The notes under the pieces were generated by a model. It was not told where the DNA came from. It saw only the letters and a list, made by a program, of their open reading frames with translations, and ran no database searches. From [Clostridium] polysaccharolyticum (lineage in GTDB: Bacteria; Bacillota; Clostridia; Lachnospirales; Lachnospiraceae), in the NCBI RefSeq assembly GCF_900111595.1, contig NZ_FOHN01000002.1, positions 176,974-240,973 on the forward strand: 64,000 bases of DNA. The letters run 5' to 3'. Below are positions 55,860-64,000 of this stretch, piece by piece; position 1 is the stretch's first letter; the number at the start of each line of letters is the position of its first letter. Position numbers and translations under genes: made by a program.

Positions 55860-56906
55860 TCACACTTCTTCACTATTTGCAATATTTGGAAGGTTTTGGT
55901 TGATGTATTCCGCCCTAAACCGTTCCCTGCTTAAATTGCCTAAGCTTTTTCCAGCTTTGGCCTGTAGTACATTAGACTGTACATTCATAATCATCTGGTA
56001 TAAATTTCCCTCCTCTTGAAATTTAATAATTCCTGTATCTACACCAAACATAATTCTAGACAACAATGTAATGGCATCTTTTTCATCAATCTGCTTTGTA
56101 TATTTTAAGATACCATATGAACGGTAAACCTGCTCCTCTACTACATTATAATTTCGGGCAAGCACATACTCTCTCCTTACCCGTTCCTGCTTAATAATCT
56201 GAGTCACCAGAGAATTCAGGTTTTCTAAGATTTCCTGTTCCGAACAGCCTAATGTTCTCTGATTCGATACCATATAAATATCTCCATAGTTCTGTTCTTC
56301 ATCTCCAAGTAATCCTCTTAGAGTAACACCATATTTCGCCACTTCCGTAACAAGGGTATTAATTTTTCCCGCCGCACTTAATGCAGGCAGGAACAGCATA
56401 TAAGATACTCTAAGTCCTGTCCCTAAATTAATTGGACTTGCAGTTAAATAACCATATTTTTCATCATATGCCATTTCAAAAGCATCTGATAGCTTATCAT
56501 CAATAAGATTGGCTTTCTGATAGGTTTCCACAATGTTCATTCCTGACGAAATAGTCTGAATCCTTATATGATCTTCTTCATTAAGCATGATTTCTGCAGA
56601 CTCATCTTCTCTCATAAGAATAGACGAATACTGTGTTTTCTGTATCATTGCAGTACTCAAAATCTGTCTTTCTCCCAATGCGATGCGATTCATCTCGTTC
56701 ATCTCATGTATATTACACGATATCGTTTCTCCCTCTAAAATATCACTTTCAATGCATTCTTTTGTTAATTCTTCAACTAGTGCTTTTGCCTCACTGTCTG
56801 ACATTTTTGTGGAAAATGGATATTTCTTAACATTTCGCGATAAACGGACTTTCGTCGATATTACCACATCACTGCTATTTCCTCTTTCCTCATACCATTT
56901 AGGCAT
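55860..56906 (-). CDS. mcsB: Protein arginine kinase McsB
   Basis: A 348-residue guanidino-kinase-fold enzyme that phosphorylates arginines on proteins, marking them for ClpCP degradation. Family motifs are visible: ISTKVRLSRNVKKYPF near the N-terminus, NEEDHIRIQTISSGMN in the active-site loop and the phosphate-binding arginines near the C-terminus. The start at 56906 (MPKWYEERG) follows GGAGGAG and lies inside the end of mcsA (8-nt overlap), so translation is coupled. It works with McsA, encoded immediately upstream. Confidence 0.97.
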   Translation of the reverse strand: MPKWYEERGNSSDVVISTKVRLSRNVKKYPFSTKMSDSEAKALVEELTKECIESDILEGETISCNIHEMNEMNRIALGERQILSTAMIQKTQYSSILMREDESAEIMLNEEDHIRIQTISSGMNIVETYQKANLIDDKLSDAFEMAYDEKYGYLTASPINLGTGLRVSYMLFLPALSAAGKINTLVTEVAKYGVTLRGLLGDEEQNYGDIYMVSNQRTLGCSEQEILENLNSLVTQIIKQERVRREYVLARNYNVVEEQVYRSYGILKYTKQIDEKDAITLLSRIMFGVDTGIIKFQEEGNLYQMIMNVQSNVLQAKAGKSLGNLSRERFRAEYINQNLPNIANSEEV

Positions 56907-57465
56907 TATTAATCTCCTCCTGAGCAGCACTCTTATCTTCTTTTGCAGCATTTCTCTTCTCGCGAATTATATCTCTTAGGCGAGCTGCTTCTTCAAATTC
57001 TTCTTTCTCGACTGCATACTGCAGTTTCAAAGTAAGCTTATCTATTTCTGATATATTTTCCACCACTTTATCTGCTGACGTAACAAATCCCTTTGGAATC
57101 TTTCCATGATGGCTATCACTGCCCTGAATCTGCTTTAAGCTTTTGTCAAACACTTTTCCAAAAGCAGTATAGCAATTGGAACAGCCAAATCGGCCTGTTT
57201 TTAGAAAATCGTTATAAGACAGTCCACATCGGCCGCATCTTTTTCCACCTTCCTCTTTATCGTCCTCATTCCGATACCCTTTCTCAAGCAGTCCCGATAA
57301 AAGACTTTCGTCCTGCATCTCTTTTTTTGGCCTTTCTCCATTCATCTGAAATGATGCATATTCTGCTGCACATTGCTCACATAAATACTGTTCTTTCTTA
57401 ATCCCATCAATAATTTCAGTACAATAAATCTTGGCCTCTCTTTTTTGGCACTTTCCGCACAACAT
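56899..57465 (-). CDS. mcsA: McsA, activator of McsB kinase
   Basis: A 188-residue protein with four CxxC pairs (CGKC, CEQC, CGRC, CSNC) forming zinc sites, and a C-terminal UVR motif (LQYAVEKEEFEEAARLRD). It is the known activator of McsB and in Bacillus senses metal or oxidative stress. AGAGGGGG precedes the ATG. It lies between a GntR-type regulator gene and mcsB; in many Firmicutes this place belongs to ctsR. Confidence 0.95.
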   Translation of the reverse strand: MLCGKCQKREAKIYCTEIIDGIKKEQYLCEQCAAEYASFQMNGERPKKEMQDESLLSGLLEKGYRNEDDKEEGGKRCGRCGLSYNDFLKTGRFGCSNCYTAFGKVFDKSLKQIQGSDSHHGKIPKGFVTSADKVVENISEIDKLTLKLQYAVEKEEFEEAARLRDIIREKRNAAKEDKSAAQEEINNA

Positions 57466-57504
57466 GGCAGAACCCCCTCTCTGCTATTATGAATTCTCTA
57501 GTTG

Positions 57505-57882
57505 CTAGCCTCTCCCAATAAAGTCATCATATATCTGATCAACTAAATTATGGACTTCTTCTCTGGTTATATCTTTACATATTCCCTTAGCTAAAATGAC
57601 CCTCATCGCATCCATCATTTCTGCGATAGCAGCATACTTATCCGCATCAATACTGATAACTGCACCCTTTCTCCGGTCGAGCTTTAAATATCCTTCCTGT
57701 CTCAAAATGCTATACGCTTTATTCACTGTATGCATATTGATTCCAATGTCATTTGCCAATTCACGAACAGACGGAAGATTATCCCCTTCTTGAATAGTTG
57801 ATGTTGCAATACCAATTATGATTTGATTTCTAAGCTGAATGTAAATAGCTTCTTCGCTATTAAAATCAATTTCTACAAACAT
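57505..57882 (-). CDS. GntR-family (YtrA-like) transcriptional regulator
   Basis: A 125-residue repressor: an N-terminal winged helix of the GntR type (about 8-72, with LPSVRELANDIGINMHTVNKAY) and a short helical C-terminal dimerisation part, as in the YtrA subgroup. The ATG at 57882 (MFVEIDF) has GGAGG 7 nt upstream; the adjacent ATG at 57885 has only 4 nt. It is 39 bp upstream of mcsA in the same direction. A perfect 10-bp inverted repeat overlaps its promoter, so it is likely autoregulated and may control the whole mcsA-mcsB-clpC-radA unit. CtsR is not found here. Confidence 0.92.
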   Translation of the reverse strand: MFVEIDFNSEEAIYIQLRNQIIIGIATSTIQEGDNLPSVRELANDIGINMHTVNKAYSILRQEGYLKLDRRKGAVISIDADKYAAIAEMMDAMRVILAKGICKDITREEVHNLVDQIYDDFIGRG

Positions 57883-57905
57883 CATTACACCTCCGTTTAC
57901 GTTCC

Positions 57906-57947
57906 AGTTGTTATATAGATAGTATAACAACTATGTTCATCTGTCAA
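57906..57947 (-). promoter_or_regulatory. Promoter and GntR operator
   Basis: On the minus strand TTGACA (57942-57947) and TACTAT (57919-57924) are 17 nt apart. A perfect inverted repeat, AGTTGTTATA (57906-57915) and TATAACAACT (57923-57932) with a 7-nt spacer, covers the -10 and start region, as for YtrA-type operators. Confidence 0.75.
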
Positions 57948-57970
57948 TAAATTCAATACGATTATTTTTA

Positions 57971-59188
57971 TTATTTTTCTCGTCTGTTTTTATTCTTCAT
58001 CGTTATAATTACAGAATAGATTACAAGCACTAAAATTATGATGCCAAGAACTGCCACAAGACTGATAGAAACAGGTGCTTTTCCTGTTTTTTCTTTCTCT
58101 GGTCCTAAAGGCTTTTCCTTGTCTTTTATAGAGTTTTCCTGCTCATATCTTTGTATGGTCTTTTCGACACGGTCATACTTATAAAAACCTGTATTTCCTT
58201 TTTCATTGGTCAGATACAGAAGCACAAATTCGTTTCCTTGATCCCTGCTCAGCACATATGCTTCTAGCTTCTCTCCTTCTAAGGTAAGCTCGGATTTTTC
58301 ATAAAATGCTGGGATTGCAGAATCATCTTCTAATTTTGCTGCTGTATATATGTGCTTATCTGAAAGAACCAGATTATTTTCCTTGTCTTTTGACAGCACT
58401 AAACCAGTCTCTGCTTTTTCTATATCTGCAGCCTGGCTTGCCCCTTCTTCTAAACGTGTGACTTCAATCTGTACATCTCGTTTGTCACCAGAAGGAGCGG
58501 TAACCACAACATGAACAAAATTCTTGCCTGGTTTTAAATCTTCATTTCCCTCTACTGTTACAGCTGCATCTTCCCGTTCAGGAACGGCAGAAATAAAAAG
58601 CATGTCATTTTCATAAGGTACTTCTGTTTTATAGGCCGTAATATCGTTGCTGTATTCTTGATTTAACTCTCCTGGACTAATCATAAGTTTTGCCAGTCTG
58701 TTATTGCTGCTTAATGATTTAGACTTATGAACGGAAATACTTAGCTTATTGCTGGAAACAGACAAATCTTCTCCTGCTTCGTTATAAACTGCAGGGGCTT
58801 CACTTGTATCAAAGACACATTCCCCTGTTTTCTTTGCTTTGAATTTCAGGGAATATTTCTTAGTAGTGCTTGCTTCTGTGGAATCTACATCATTAATGCG
58901 TAATAATCCTTCCCCGCCATTAACAAACTTTCCACCTGTATCAAATTCTGCAATTTCGCTGTCATAAGAGATATACCCCTCAAATCCTCCAATATTTTCT
59001 CCAGAATCCAATACAAGAACCACATAAAAAACATCTCCTACTGTCACTGTCCTTTTTTCCGCTGAAAATGTTAAAGTTGCACTTGCTGCCTTGACTGGAA
59101 AAGACATTTTTATACCCATGGAAAAAAGCAGTGCACAGGCTATGCCAACAAACATAATATGCAATCTTTTACTTATTCTCTGTTTCAT
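57971..59188 (-). CDS. Surface protein with cohesin-like and cadherin-like domains
   Basis: A 405-residue membrane-anchored protein. Signal peptide about 1-35 (MKQRISKRLHIMFVG...); a cohesin-like beta-sandwich about 38-160 (VTVGDVFYVVLVLDSGENIGGFEGYI); a cadherin-like beta-sandwich about 170-250 (LAKLMISPGELNQEYS...TAYKTEVPYEND); a linker; a C-terminal membrane helix about 375-398 followed by basic residues. The cohesin-like fold hints at protein docking, but no dockerin is visible in the window. The ATG at 59188 follows GAAAGGA. It lies 24 bp after the glucosaminidase gene, which has a related C-terminal domain. Confidence 0.85.
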   Translation of the reverse strand: MKQRISKRLHIMFVGIACALLFSMGIKMSFPVKAASATLTFSAEKRTVTVGDVFYVVLVLDSGENIGGFEGYISYDSEIAEFDTGGKFVNGGEGLLRINDVDSTEASTTKKYSLKFKAKKTGECVFDTSEAPAVYNEAGEDLSVSSNKLSISVHKSKSLSSNNRLAKLMISPGELNQEYSNDITAYKTEVPYENDMLFISAVPEREDAAVTVEGNEDLKPGKNFVHVVVTAPSGDKRDVQIEVTRLEEGASQAADIEKAETGLVLSKDKENNLVLSDKHIYTAAKLEDDSAIPAFYEKSELTLEGEKLEAYVLSRDQGNEFVLLYLTNEKGNTGFYKYDRVEKTIQRYEQENSIKDKEKPLGPEKEKTGKAPVSISLVAVLGIIILVLVIYSVIITMKNKNRREK

Positions 59189-59212
59189 GATTTTATCCTT
59201 TCTGCCCAATTG

Positions 59213-61615
59213 CTATGCTCGAATTATATAGATACTATAAGTTCTTACATTCCCATTTTGAGCTGTAACCTTAATTTTAAATGTATTCGTTCCAAGTTCA
59301 AGCGTTTTTACACCTGTTCCTGCAATACTTGCCAAAGAACTTACACTTGTTGCATTAATTGTAACACTTGTTGTAGCACTGTCAACCATTACTGTATAAG
59401 AAGTATTTTCACTGTTTGAAACTTTGAAAGTAGGTGTCATTGCAAGGGCTTTAGAACCTGATACAGTTAACGTTTCTAACCAGTTATTCGGATTTTTTAC
59501 ATTTTCTGGAACTGGTGCTTTTTTTGCAGGCATATTCTCATAAACCGGAATATAAAATACCACAGGTATATCCTGAAAATACTGATATGCTGCGTAGGTC
59601 TTCTGTGCTTCTGATTTAGCCGCTTCTACATTAGCCATGTACTGATGTCCAAATGTATTATAGCTGGACAGGTTAAATTTCTGCAGATACACTGTATTCT
59701 GCCCCCGAACAATATAATTGTTGCCGATGTATTTTGCTCCTCCCACAATAGCATTATATGGACTGTTCCAAGGGATGAGAAATGCAGCTTTATTGGCTTC
59801 CGAAAGACTTCCACCTGTCTTAGCATACTTTAAGCCATTGATAACCGCTCCATTTGGAGCTGTACTATGGGTTGCACCAATGTTATAAAAATTATAATAA
59901 CCCTGATAGCCTTTTAATAAACCTGTTGCTGACGAACTTAATCCCTTAGCTGTCACCACTTCCTGCTTTACTCTTGTAGCTAAATGAAATGGATTGACTT
60001 TGGAATAGTTTGCCGCCTCTATAAATGTTTTTCCGTAGGTAATGTTCTGTTTCGTACCCTCTCCATCTGTAAATCCATAAACAGCATGAGATAACACTGT
60101 ATTTTTCAATATGCTTTCCACACCAGATTCTTTCTGGTACTCTGGTTCATATCCTAAATATTCAAATTGGAAAATACCGTCGGTGGTAAGGAAATTACGT
60201 GGATCCATATAATACTCAATAGCTGCTTTAGATGCTGTGACCCAGGTAGAACCATCAAATGGAACAAAACTGTCTGTCTCCCATTTATAAGCTTTTGCCT
60301 CATAAGATTTCCAGCCTGATGCTTTGGATTTTGTAATCAGGTTTTTTCCTACTATATTCTCTTTTTCAATGGCAGTATCCCATTTTTGTCCTGTACGGTA
60401 TACTTTAAACTGCCACAATGGATATTTCTGATGCAGCGTTCTAAGATCTCCTTTATAACTCTCTGGAAAACCTTCTTTTTCTAAAGCTTTCTCAAATTCT
60501 TTTTCTGATAATGGCTGTGTTTCTGTTGCCAAAGAAGGGGTTTTTTCTGCTGGTGCGGATGGATTAACAGCTGGCTGTCTGGATGCCACAGGTTTTGTGC
60601 CTGGTGTAGTAACTGGCGTTGTGCCAACTAAAATATAATTTCCTGAAACAAAACCATTTAAGTTTTCACCCTTATAGGAAAAGGACACATGATACCATGC
60701 ACTTCCATTTACCTCGGTACATCCCAGTATTTTTACTCCAGTTCCTTTTGTAATCTGGACTTTTAACGCCTGGTACATAAGGTTGCCATATCCAGTTCCT
60801 GCCCCAGTACGGACATTCAATGCACTGGCTGTCACAACACCTGTTTTTCCTATAACAGAACTGCTGGTTTGAGGCTGATTTGAAGGTACTGGTGTCTTAC
60901 TTGGCTTCGTCTCTTTGACTGGTGACGGTGTTTTGCTTGGTTTCACTGTCTGGCTTGGCACTGGTGACTTACTTGCTTTTGCTGTCTGGCTTGGCACTGG
61001 TGACTTGCTCGCTTTTACTTGCTGCTCCCCTGTAAAAGCCAAAGCATTTCCAGTTACATATCCCTGACAGGTTTTCCGGTTCCACACAAATGACACATAA
61101 AACCACTTTTTCTGGTTCACATTTATCTCTTTCTTGATCGTCACCGTTCTTCCTTTTGGAAGGGCTGCCACTTTGTTCCTTACTTTCACATACTGCAATG
61201 TTTCTGGCTTTTTTCGTACTTTGAAACCACTTGCACTAATCATTTTCCCTTTCACAGGTGTCTTTAAACTTAACACTATGTAATCACTTAACATATATCC
61301 TGTCTTTTTCTTTTTGCCAATAGAAAATGAAATCTCATACCATTTTTCATTGTCTGCAAATGACTGTCCTTTTATCGTAACAGGCTCTTCCTTGCTAAGC
61401 GTGACTTCCTTTTCCTGATCCAAAAGCTTTTGCGCTGTCCTGCCAGGTTTCCTCCTAACGTATACATTATCTCCCGATACCTTAGCTGCCACTTGACAGC
61501 TTGCCGATTCCACTCTCGTTCCTTCACAAAATTGTGCAAAAAAACACAAAAACAAAATTGCTGCACATATCTTAATTCTTCCGTCCCCTTTTTTCCAATA
61601 AAAAAGCTGTTTCAT
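59213..61615 (-). CDS. Secreted SH3b-glucosaminidase, peptidoglycan hydrolase
   Basis: An 800-residue secreted autolysin. Signal peptide about 1-38; bacterial SH3 domains at about 40-110, 120-195 and 260-330; Lys/Ser/Pro repeat linkers (SPVPSQ type) at about 200-255; a glucosaminidase (GH73/LytD-like) domain about 370-680 with the NPFHLATRVKQE region, where the glutamate is the likely catalytic acid, and GATHSTAPNGAVINGLKYA; a C-terminal cadherin-like beta-sandwich about 700-800. It should cleave N-acetylglucosaminyl bonds in peptidoglycan, in cell separation or turnover. AGGAGG lies 11 nt before the ATG. Probably co-transcribed with the cohesin-like gene downstream. Confidence 0.92.
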   Translation of the reverse strand: MKQLFYWKKGDGRIKICAAILFLCFFAQFCEGTRVESASCQVAAKVSGDNVYVRRKPGRTAQKLLDQEKEVTLSKEEPVTIKGQSFADNEKWYEISFSIGKKKKTGYMLSDYIVLSLKTPVKGKMISASGFKVRKKPETLQYVKVRNKVAALPKGRTVTIKKEINVNQKKWFYVSFVWNRKTCQGYVTGNALAFTGEQQVKASKSPVPSQTAKASKSPVPSQTVKPSKTPSPVKETKPSKTPVPSNQPQTSSSVIGKTGVVTASALNVRTGAGTGYGNLMYQALKVQITKGTGVKILGCTEVNGSAWYHVSFSYKGENLNGFVSGNYILVGTTPVTTPGTKPVASRQPAVNPSAPAEKTPSLATETQPLSEKEFEKALEKEGFPESYKGDLRTLHQKYPLWQFKVYRTGQKWDTAIEKENIVGKNLITKSKASGWKSYEAKAYKWETDSFVPFDGSTWVTASKAAIEYYMDPRNFLTTDGIFQFEYLGYEPEYQKESGVESILKNTVLSHAVYGFTDGEGTKQNITYGKTFIEAANYSKVNPFHLATRVKQEVVTAKGLSSSATGLLKGYQGYYNFYNIGATHSTAPNGAVINGLKYAKTGGSLSEANKAAFLIPWNSPYNAIVGGAKYIGNNYIVRGQNTVYLQKFNLSSYNTFGHQYMANVEAAKSEAQKTYAAYQYFQDIPVVFYIPVYENMPAKKAPVPENVKNPNNWLETLTVSGSKALAMTPTFKVSNSENTSYTVMVDSATTSVTINATSVSSLASIAGTGVKTLELGTNTFKIKVTAQNGNVRTYSIYIIRA

Positions 61616-61863
61616 CTATTGCTATTCCTCCTAAGTTTATATCTTCTAAATAATGTAAATTATATAACATACATATGGCAAGTTTATGGCATTTTTCCTT
61701 CTTAAAGTTCTAAAATTGTCGGAAATATTTACCTTTTGTAGACTTTGTACAAATATCTGATTACAGCTCTTTACATCTTCTACTTGCGAACTGAAATGAT
61801 TCGTACTAAGATAGAAATCGTTGCAATTATATAGACATAACGAAACAAAGGATGGATTATGTA

Positions 61864-63516
61864 ATGGAAAAACGAAAGCCAAAATTATTTTCGGTTATGA
61901 AAGGGTACACAAAAGAGCAGTTTGTGAAAGATGTAATCTCAGGTATTATTGTTGCCATCATTGCACTTCCACTTTCCATTGCCTTAGCACTTGCCTCTGG
62001 TGTAACACCAGAAAAGGGGATTTATACAGCAATCGCTGGCGGATTCCTGATTGCCTTCTTAGGAGGTTCTCGTGTTCAGATTGCAGGACCTACCGCTGCA
62101 TTTGCCACAATTGTTGCAGGCATTGTAGCAAAAGACGGGTTCGATAGCCTTATTATCGCTACCTTGTTAGCTGGCCTGATTCTGATTTTAATGGGATTAT
62201 TCCGCATGGGTTCCTTAATTAAATTTATTCCCTATCCAATTACTACTGGATTTACAGCAGGTATTGCTGCAACCATTTTTATTGGACAAATCAAGGATTT
62301 TCTTGGACTCACTATTGTTTCCAAAGAACCATTGATTGAAACGGTAGACAAAATAAAATATGACCTGCTATTTCTACATACGATAAACTGGCAGGCAGTG
62401 TGTGTCGGCATCGTCTCTCTTGCAATTCTTATTGTATGGCCAAAAATTAATCAAAAAATACCAGGTTCTCTGATTGCGGTAATTGCAGGCATTGTCCTTG
62501 TTAAATTTGCAGGACTGAAAGCCAATACCATCGGAGACCTTTACCAGATATCCAATAAAATGCCTCCCCTGACAGTTCCTCATATGAATTTCCATATGAT
62601 TAACGCCCAGCTAGGCAATGCATTTACCATTGCAATCTTAGCAGCTATTGAAAGTCTGCTTTCTTGCGTAGTTGCAGACTCTATGATTCATAGCAGACAC
62701 CGTTCCAATATGGAACTTATAGCACAAGGTGCTGGTAATATTGCATCCGCTTTGTTTGGTGGAATTCCTGCTACTGGTGCAATTGCACGTACTGCTGCCA
62801 ACATCAAAAATGGAGGCCGTACACCTATTGCCGGCATGGTTCACTCTGTAGCATTGCTATTAATTCTAGTTATTTTAATGCCATACGCAGCTTTAATTCC
62901 AATGCCAGCCATTGCGGCAATTTTATTTGAAGTTGCTTACAATATGAGTGGATGGAGAAAATTTGTACAGCTTTTAAAAAGTTCACCAAAAAGCGATATT
63001 ATCATTTTAGTAACTACATTCCTTTTAACTATTTTCTTTGACTTAGTAATTGCCATTGAATTTGGCATGATATTAGCTGCATTGCTCTTTATGAAGAGAA
63101 TGAGTGAAGTTACCGAAGTAGAGGGCTGGAAATATGCCGAAGATGATGACGATGACCCAGACAGTATCTCCCTTCGTAAAGTTCCTGATAATACTCTAGT
63201 GTATGAAATCAGTGGACCTATGTTCTTTGGTGCTGCCGATAAGATTTTAGAGATTTCCTTAAATCCCAAAGATAATTGCCTGATTCTCCGGATGAGAAGC
63301 GTAGGTGCCATAGATGCCACTGCAATGCGTTCTTTGGAAATGCTTTTTGCAGAATGCAAAAAGAAAAAAATCACCCTTGTTCTTTCTCATGTAAATGAAC
63401 AGCCTATGCGCATTATGGAGAAAGCAGGATTTATTGATAAATTAGGAAAAGACCATTTCTGTGCCCATATTGATGATGCACTTTCCTTTGCAGAAAAACT
63501 GCAGGTGCAGGCTTAA
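61864..63516 (+). CDS. SulP-family anion transporter with STAS domain
   Basis: A 550-residue SulP permease. A membrane part of about 10-14 helices (about 15-405) contains the family signature ASGVTPEKGIYTAIAGGFLIAFLGGSRVQIAGPTAA in segments, and a cytosolic STAS domain at about 440-545 ends in ...MRIMEKAGFIDKLG. Family members move sulfate, bicarbonate or other anions, usually with Na+ or H+; the substrate cannot be read here. The ATG at 61864 (MEKRKPKLF) is preferred because AAAGGA lies 11 nt upstream, whereas it directly abuts the ATG at 61852. Confidence 0.93.
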   Translation: MEKRKPKLFSVMKGYTKEQFVKDVISGIIVAIIALPLSIALALASGVTPEKGIYTAIAGGFLIAFLGGSRVQIAGPTAAFATIVAGIVAKDGFDSLIIATLLAGLILILMGLFRMGSLIKFIPYPITTGFTAGIAATIFIGQIKDFLGLTIVSKEPLIETVDKIKYDLLFLHTINWQAVCVGIVSLAILIVWPKINQKIPGSLIAVIAGIVLVKFAGLKANTIGDLYQISNKMPPLTVPHMNFHMINAQLGNAFTIAILAAIESLLSCVVADSMIHSRHRSNMELIAQGAGNIASALFGGIPATGAIARTAANIKNGGRTPIAGMVHSVALLLILVILMPYAALIPMPAIAAILFEVAYNMSGWRKFVQLLKSSPKSDIIILVTTFLLTIFFDLVIAIEFGMILAALLFMKRMSEVTEVEGWKYAEDDDDDPDSISLRKVPDNTLVYEISGPMFFGAADKILEISLNPKDNCLILRMRSVGAIDATAMRSLEMLFAECKKKKITLVLSHVNEQPMRIMEKAGFIDKLGKDHFCAHIDDALSFAEKLQVQA

Positions 63517-63595
63517 CATCAGCGATTTATTCGTTTTTATAAATATAAAAATCCAGACTGCCAGACAGTAAACGTCAACTCAACTACGCATTTTC

Positions 63596-63646
63596 AAAAG
63601 CCATCATCCCCAGTATAATGAACTCACTGGCTGGATGATGGCTTTT
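63596..63646. terminator. Hairpin at the end of the IS66 transposase gene
   Basis: AAAAGCCATCATCC (63596-63609) pairs with GGATGATGGCTTTT (63633-63646), and further inner pairs (CCAGT/ACTGG) extend it. It may end the transposase transcript and block read-through from the SulP side. Confidence 0.7.
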
Positions 63647-64000
63647 GATTTTTACAGCATTCTGGTATCTTCTCTGACCACGGCAGCAGGTCTTCGGTCT
63701 GTAAGTCCCAAGACATCTGTATCTGTTCAAATACATACTCCAGATAAGATAACGGTTTCAGATCATTTGCTATGGCAGTCTGAATTACACTATAAATTAA
63801 GGAAGATGCCGATGCTCCGTTCGGAGTATTGGCAAACAGCCAGTTCTTCCGACCAATCACAAAAGGCTTGACAGACTGCTCTGCCAGGTTGTTGCTTAAC
63901 TGAATACGCCCATCCTTTAGAAAGCTTGACAGATATTCTTTCTGATTTCGGACATAGGTAATAGCCTTCCCAACTAGACTTTGTGGCAAGGTTCTTTGTG
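63624..64000 (-). CDS. IS66-family transposase (C-terminal part)
   Basis: The C-terminal 125 or so residues of an IS66 DDE transposase. SLVGKAITYVRNQKEYLSSFL, then DGRIQLSNNLAEQSVKPFVIGRKNWLF with the catalytic glutamate of the DDE triad (NNLAEQS), and the IS66_C tail (IYSVIQTAIANDLKPLSYLEY) are clear. The frame continues to the window edge, so the gene is truncated by the window, not shown to be broken. The N-terminal parts and the small tnpA/tnpB genes would lie beyond 64000. Confidence 0.93.
   Translation of the reverse strand, partial: QRTLPQSLVGKAITYVRNQKEYLSSFLKDGRIQLSNNLAEQSVKPFVIGRKNWLFANTPNGASASSLIYSVIQTAIANDLKPLSYLEYVFEQIQMSWDLQTEDLLPWSEKIPECCKNQKPSSSQ

Larger units (their letters stand above)
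63568..64000 (-). mobile_element. IS66-family element, right part, cut by window end
   Basis: GTAAACGTCAACTCAACTAC at 63568-63587 resembles IS66-family ends, which start with GTAA-GCG-like sequence. It is followed inward by a hairpin and the transposase C-terminus. The element lies 51 bp downstream of the SulP gene. If the end is right, one copy of the 8-bp target duplication would be 63560-63567; the other copy lies outside the window. Confidence 0.6.

Noticed and set aside
60900..61030. Short direct repeats that could suggest a CRISPR array or tandem repeat locus
   Set aside because: They encode the Lys/Ser/Pro linker of the glucosaminidase in frame; there are no regular spacers and no cas genes.
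61821..62147. 108-codon frame overlapping the start of the SulP gene
   Set aside because: It is a shifted-frame shadow; the SulP frame has the family motifs and a ribosome binding site, and there is no sign of a frameshift.

Overview
The window reads as chromosomal DNA of an AT-rich, anaerobic Clostridia species, most probably a Lachnospiraceae-type, fibre-degrading butyrate producer. Evidence: a complete acetyl-CoA to butyryl-CoA operon (thl-crt-hbd-bcd-etfB-etfA), a butyryl-CoA:acetate CoA-transferase 8 kb away, an oxygen-sensitive class III ribonucleotide reductase, secreted GH11 xylanases, ClpC/McsAB and strong AGGAGG-type ribosome binding sites. The genus cannot be fixed from the sequence alone.

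Layout. 0.1-2.3 kb: LysR regulator with azlC-azlD and a tRNA-Leu(CAG). 2.3-10.3 kb (minus): a c-di-GMP phosphodiesterase, nrdD with a C-terminal redoxin domain and a paired NrdR operator, then hflX behind a membrane-anchored TPR protein. 10.4-16.8 kb (plus): the butyrate operon, with a Rex-type operator on its promoter and hairpins in its first three gene junctions. 16.8-18.2 kb: an orphan protein with an HNH-like DHIIP motif. 18.4-24.4 kb (minus): a xylan locus of three GH11 xylanases with CBM36, CBM13-like and CBM2 modules plus CE4 deacetylases. 24.7-26.1 kb: but. 26.2-35.7 kb: an Asp-rich lipoprotein, a secreted MACPF (perforin-like) protein, an S8 protease, a chemoreceptor, an ABC exporter and a secreted zinc phospholipase C-like protein. 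35.9-38.6 kb: feoA-feoA-feoB under a consensus promoter flanked by Fur-like boxes. 38.7-46.1 kb: a 2462-residue single-module PKS (adenylation-ACP-KS-AT-DH-KR-ACP), followed upstream by a Sfp-type phosphopantetheinyl transferase in a separate operon with maf. 49.6-63.5 kb: an M23 peptidase, a stress operon (GntR-mcsA-mcsB-clpC-unknown-radA-soluble MCP), two cell-envelope proteins including a glucosaminidase, and a SulP transporter. The right edge cuts into an IS66-family transposase.

Together: secreted xylanases and esterases release sugars that are fermented to butyrate; thl-operon and possibly but expression appear tied to NADH/NAD+ through Rex. The least ordinary parts are the PKS, the MACPF protein with neighbouring protease and lipoprotein, the phospholipase C-like protein, the NrdD-redoxin fusion, the orphan DHIIP protein, and a GntR regulator where CtsR is usually found.
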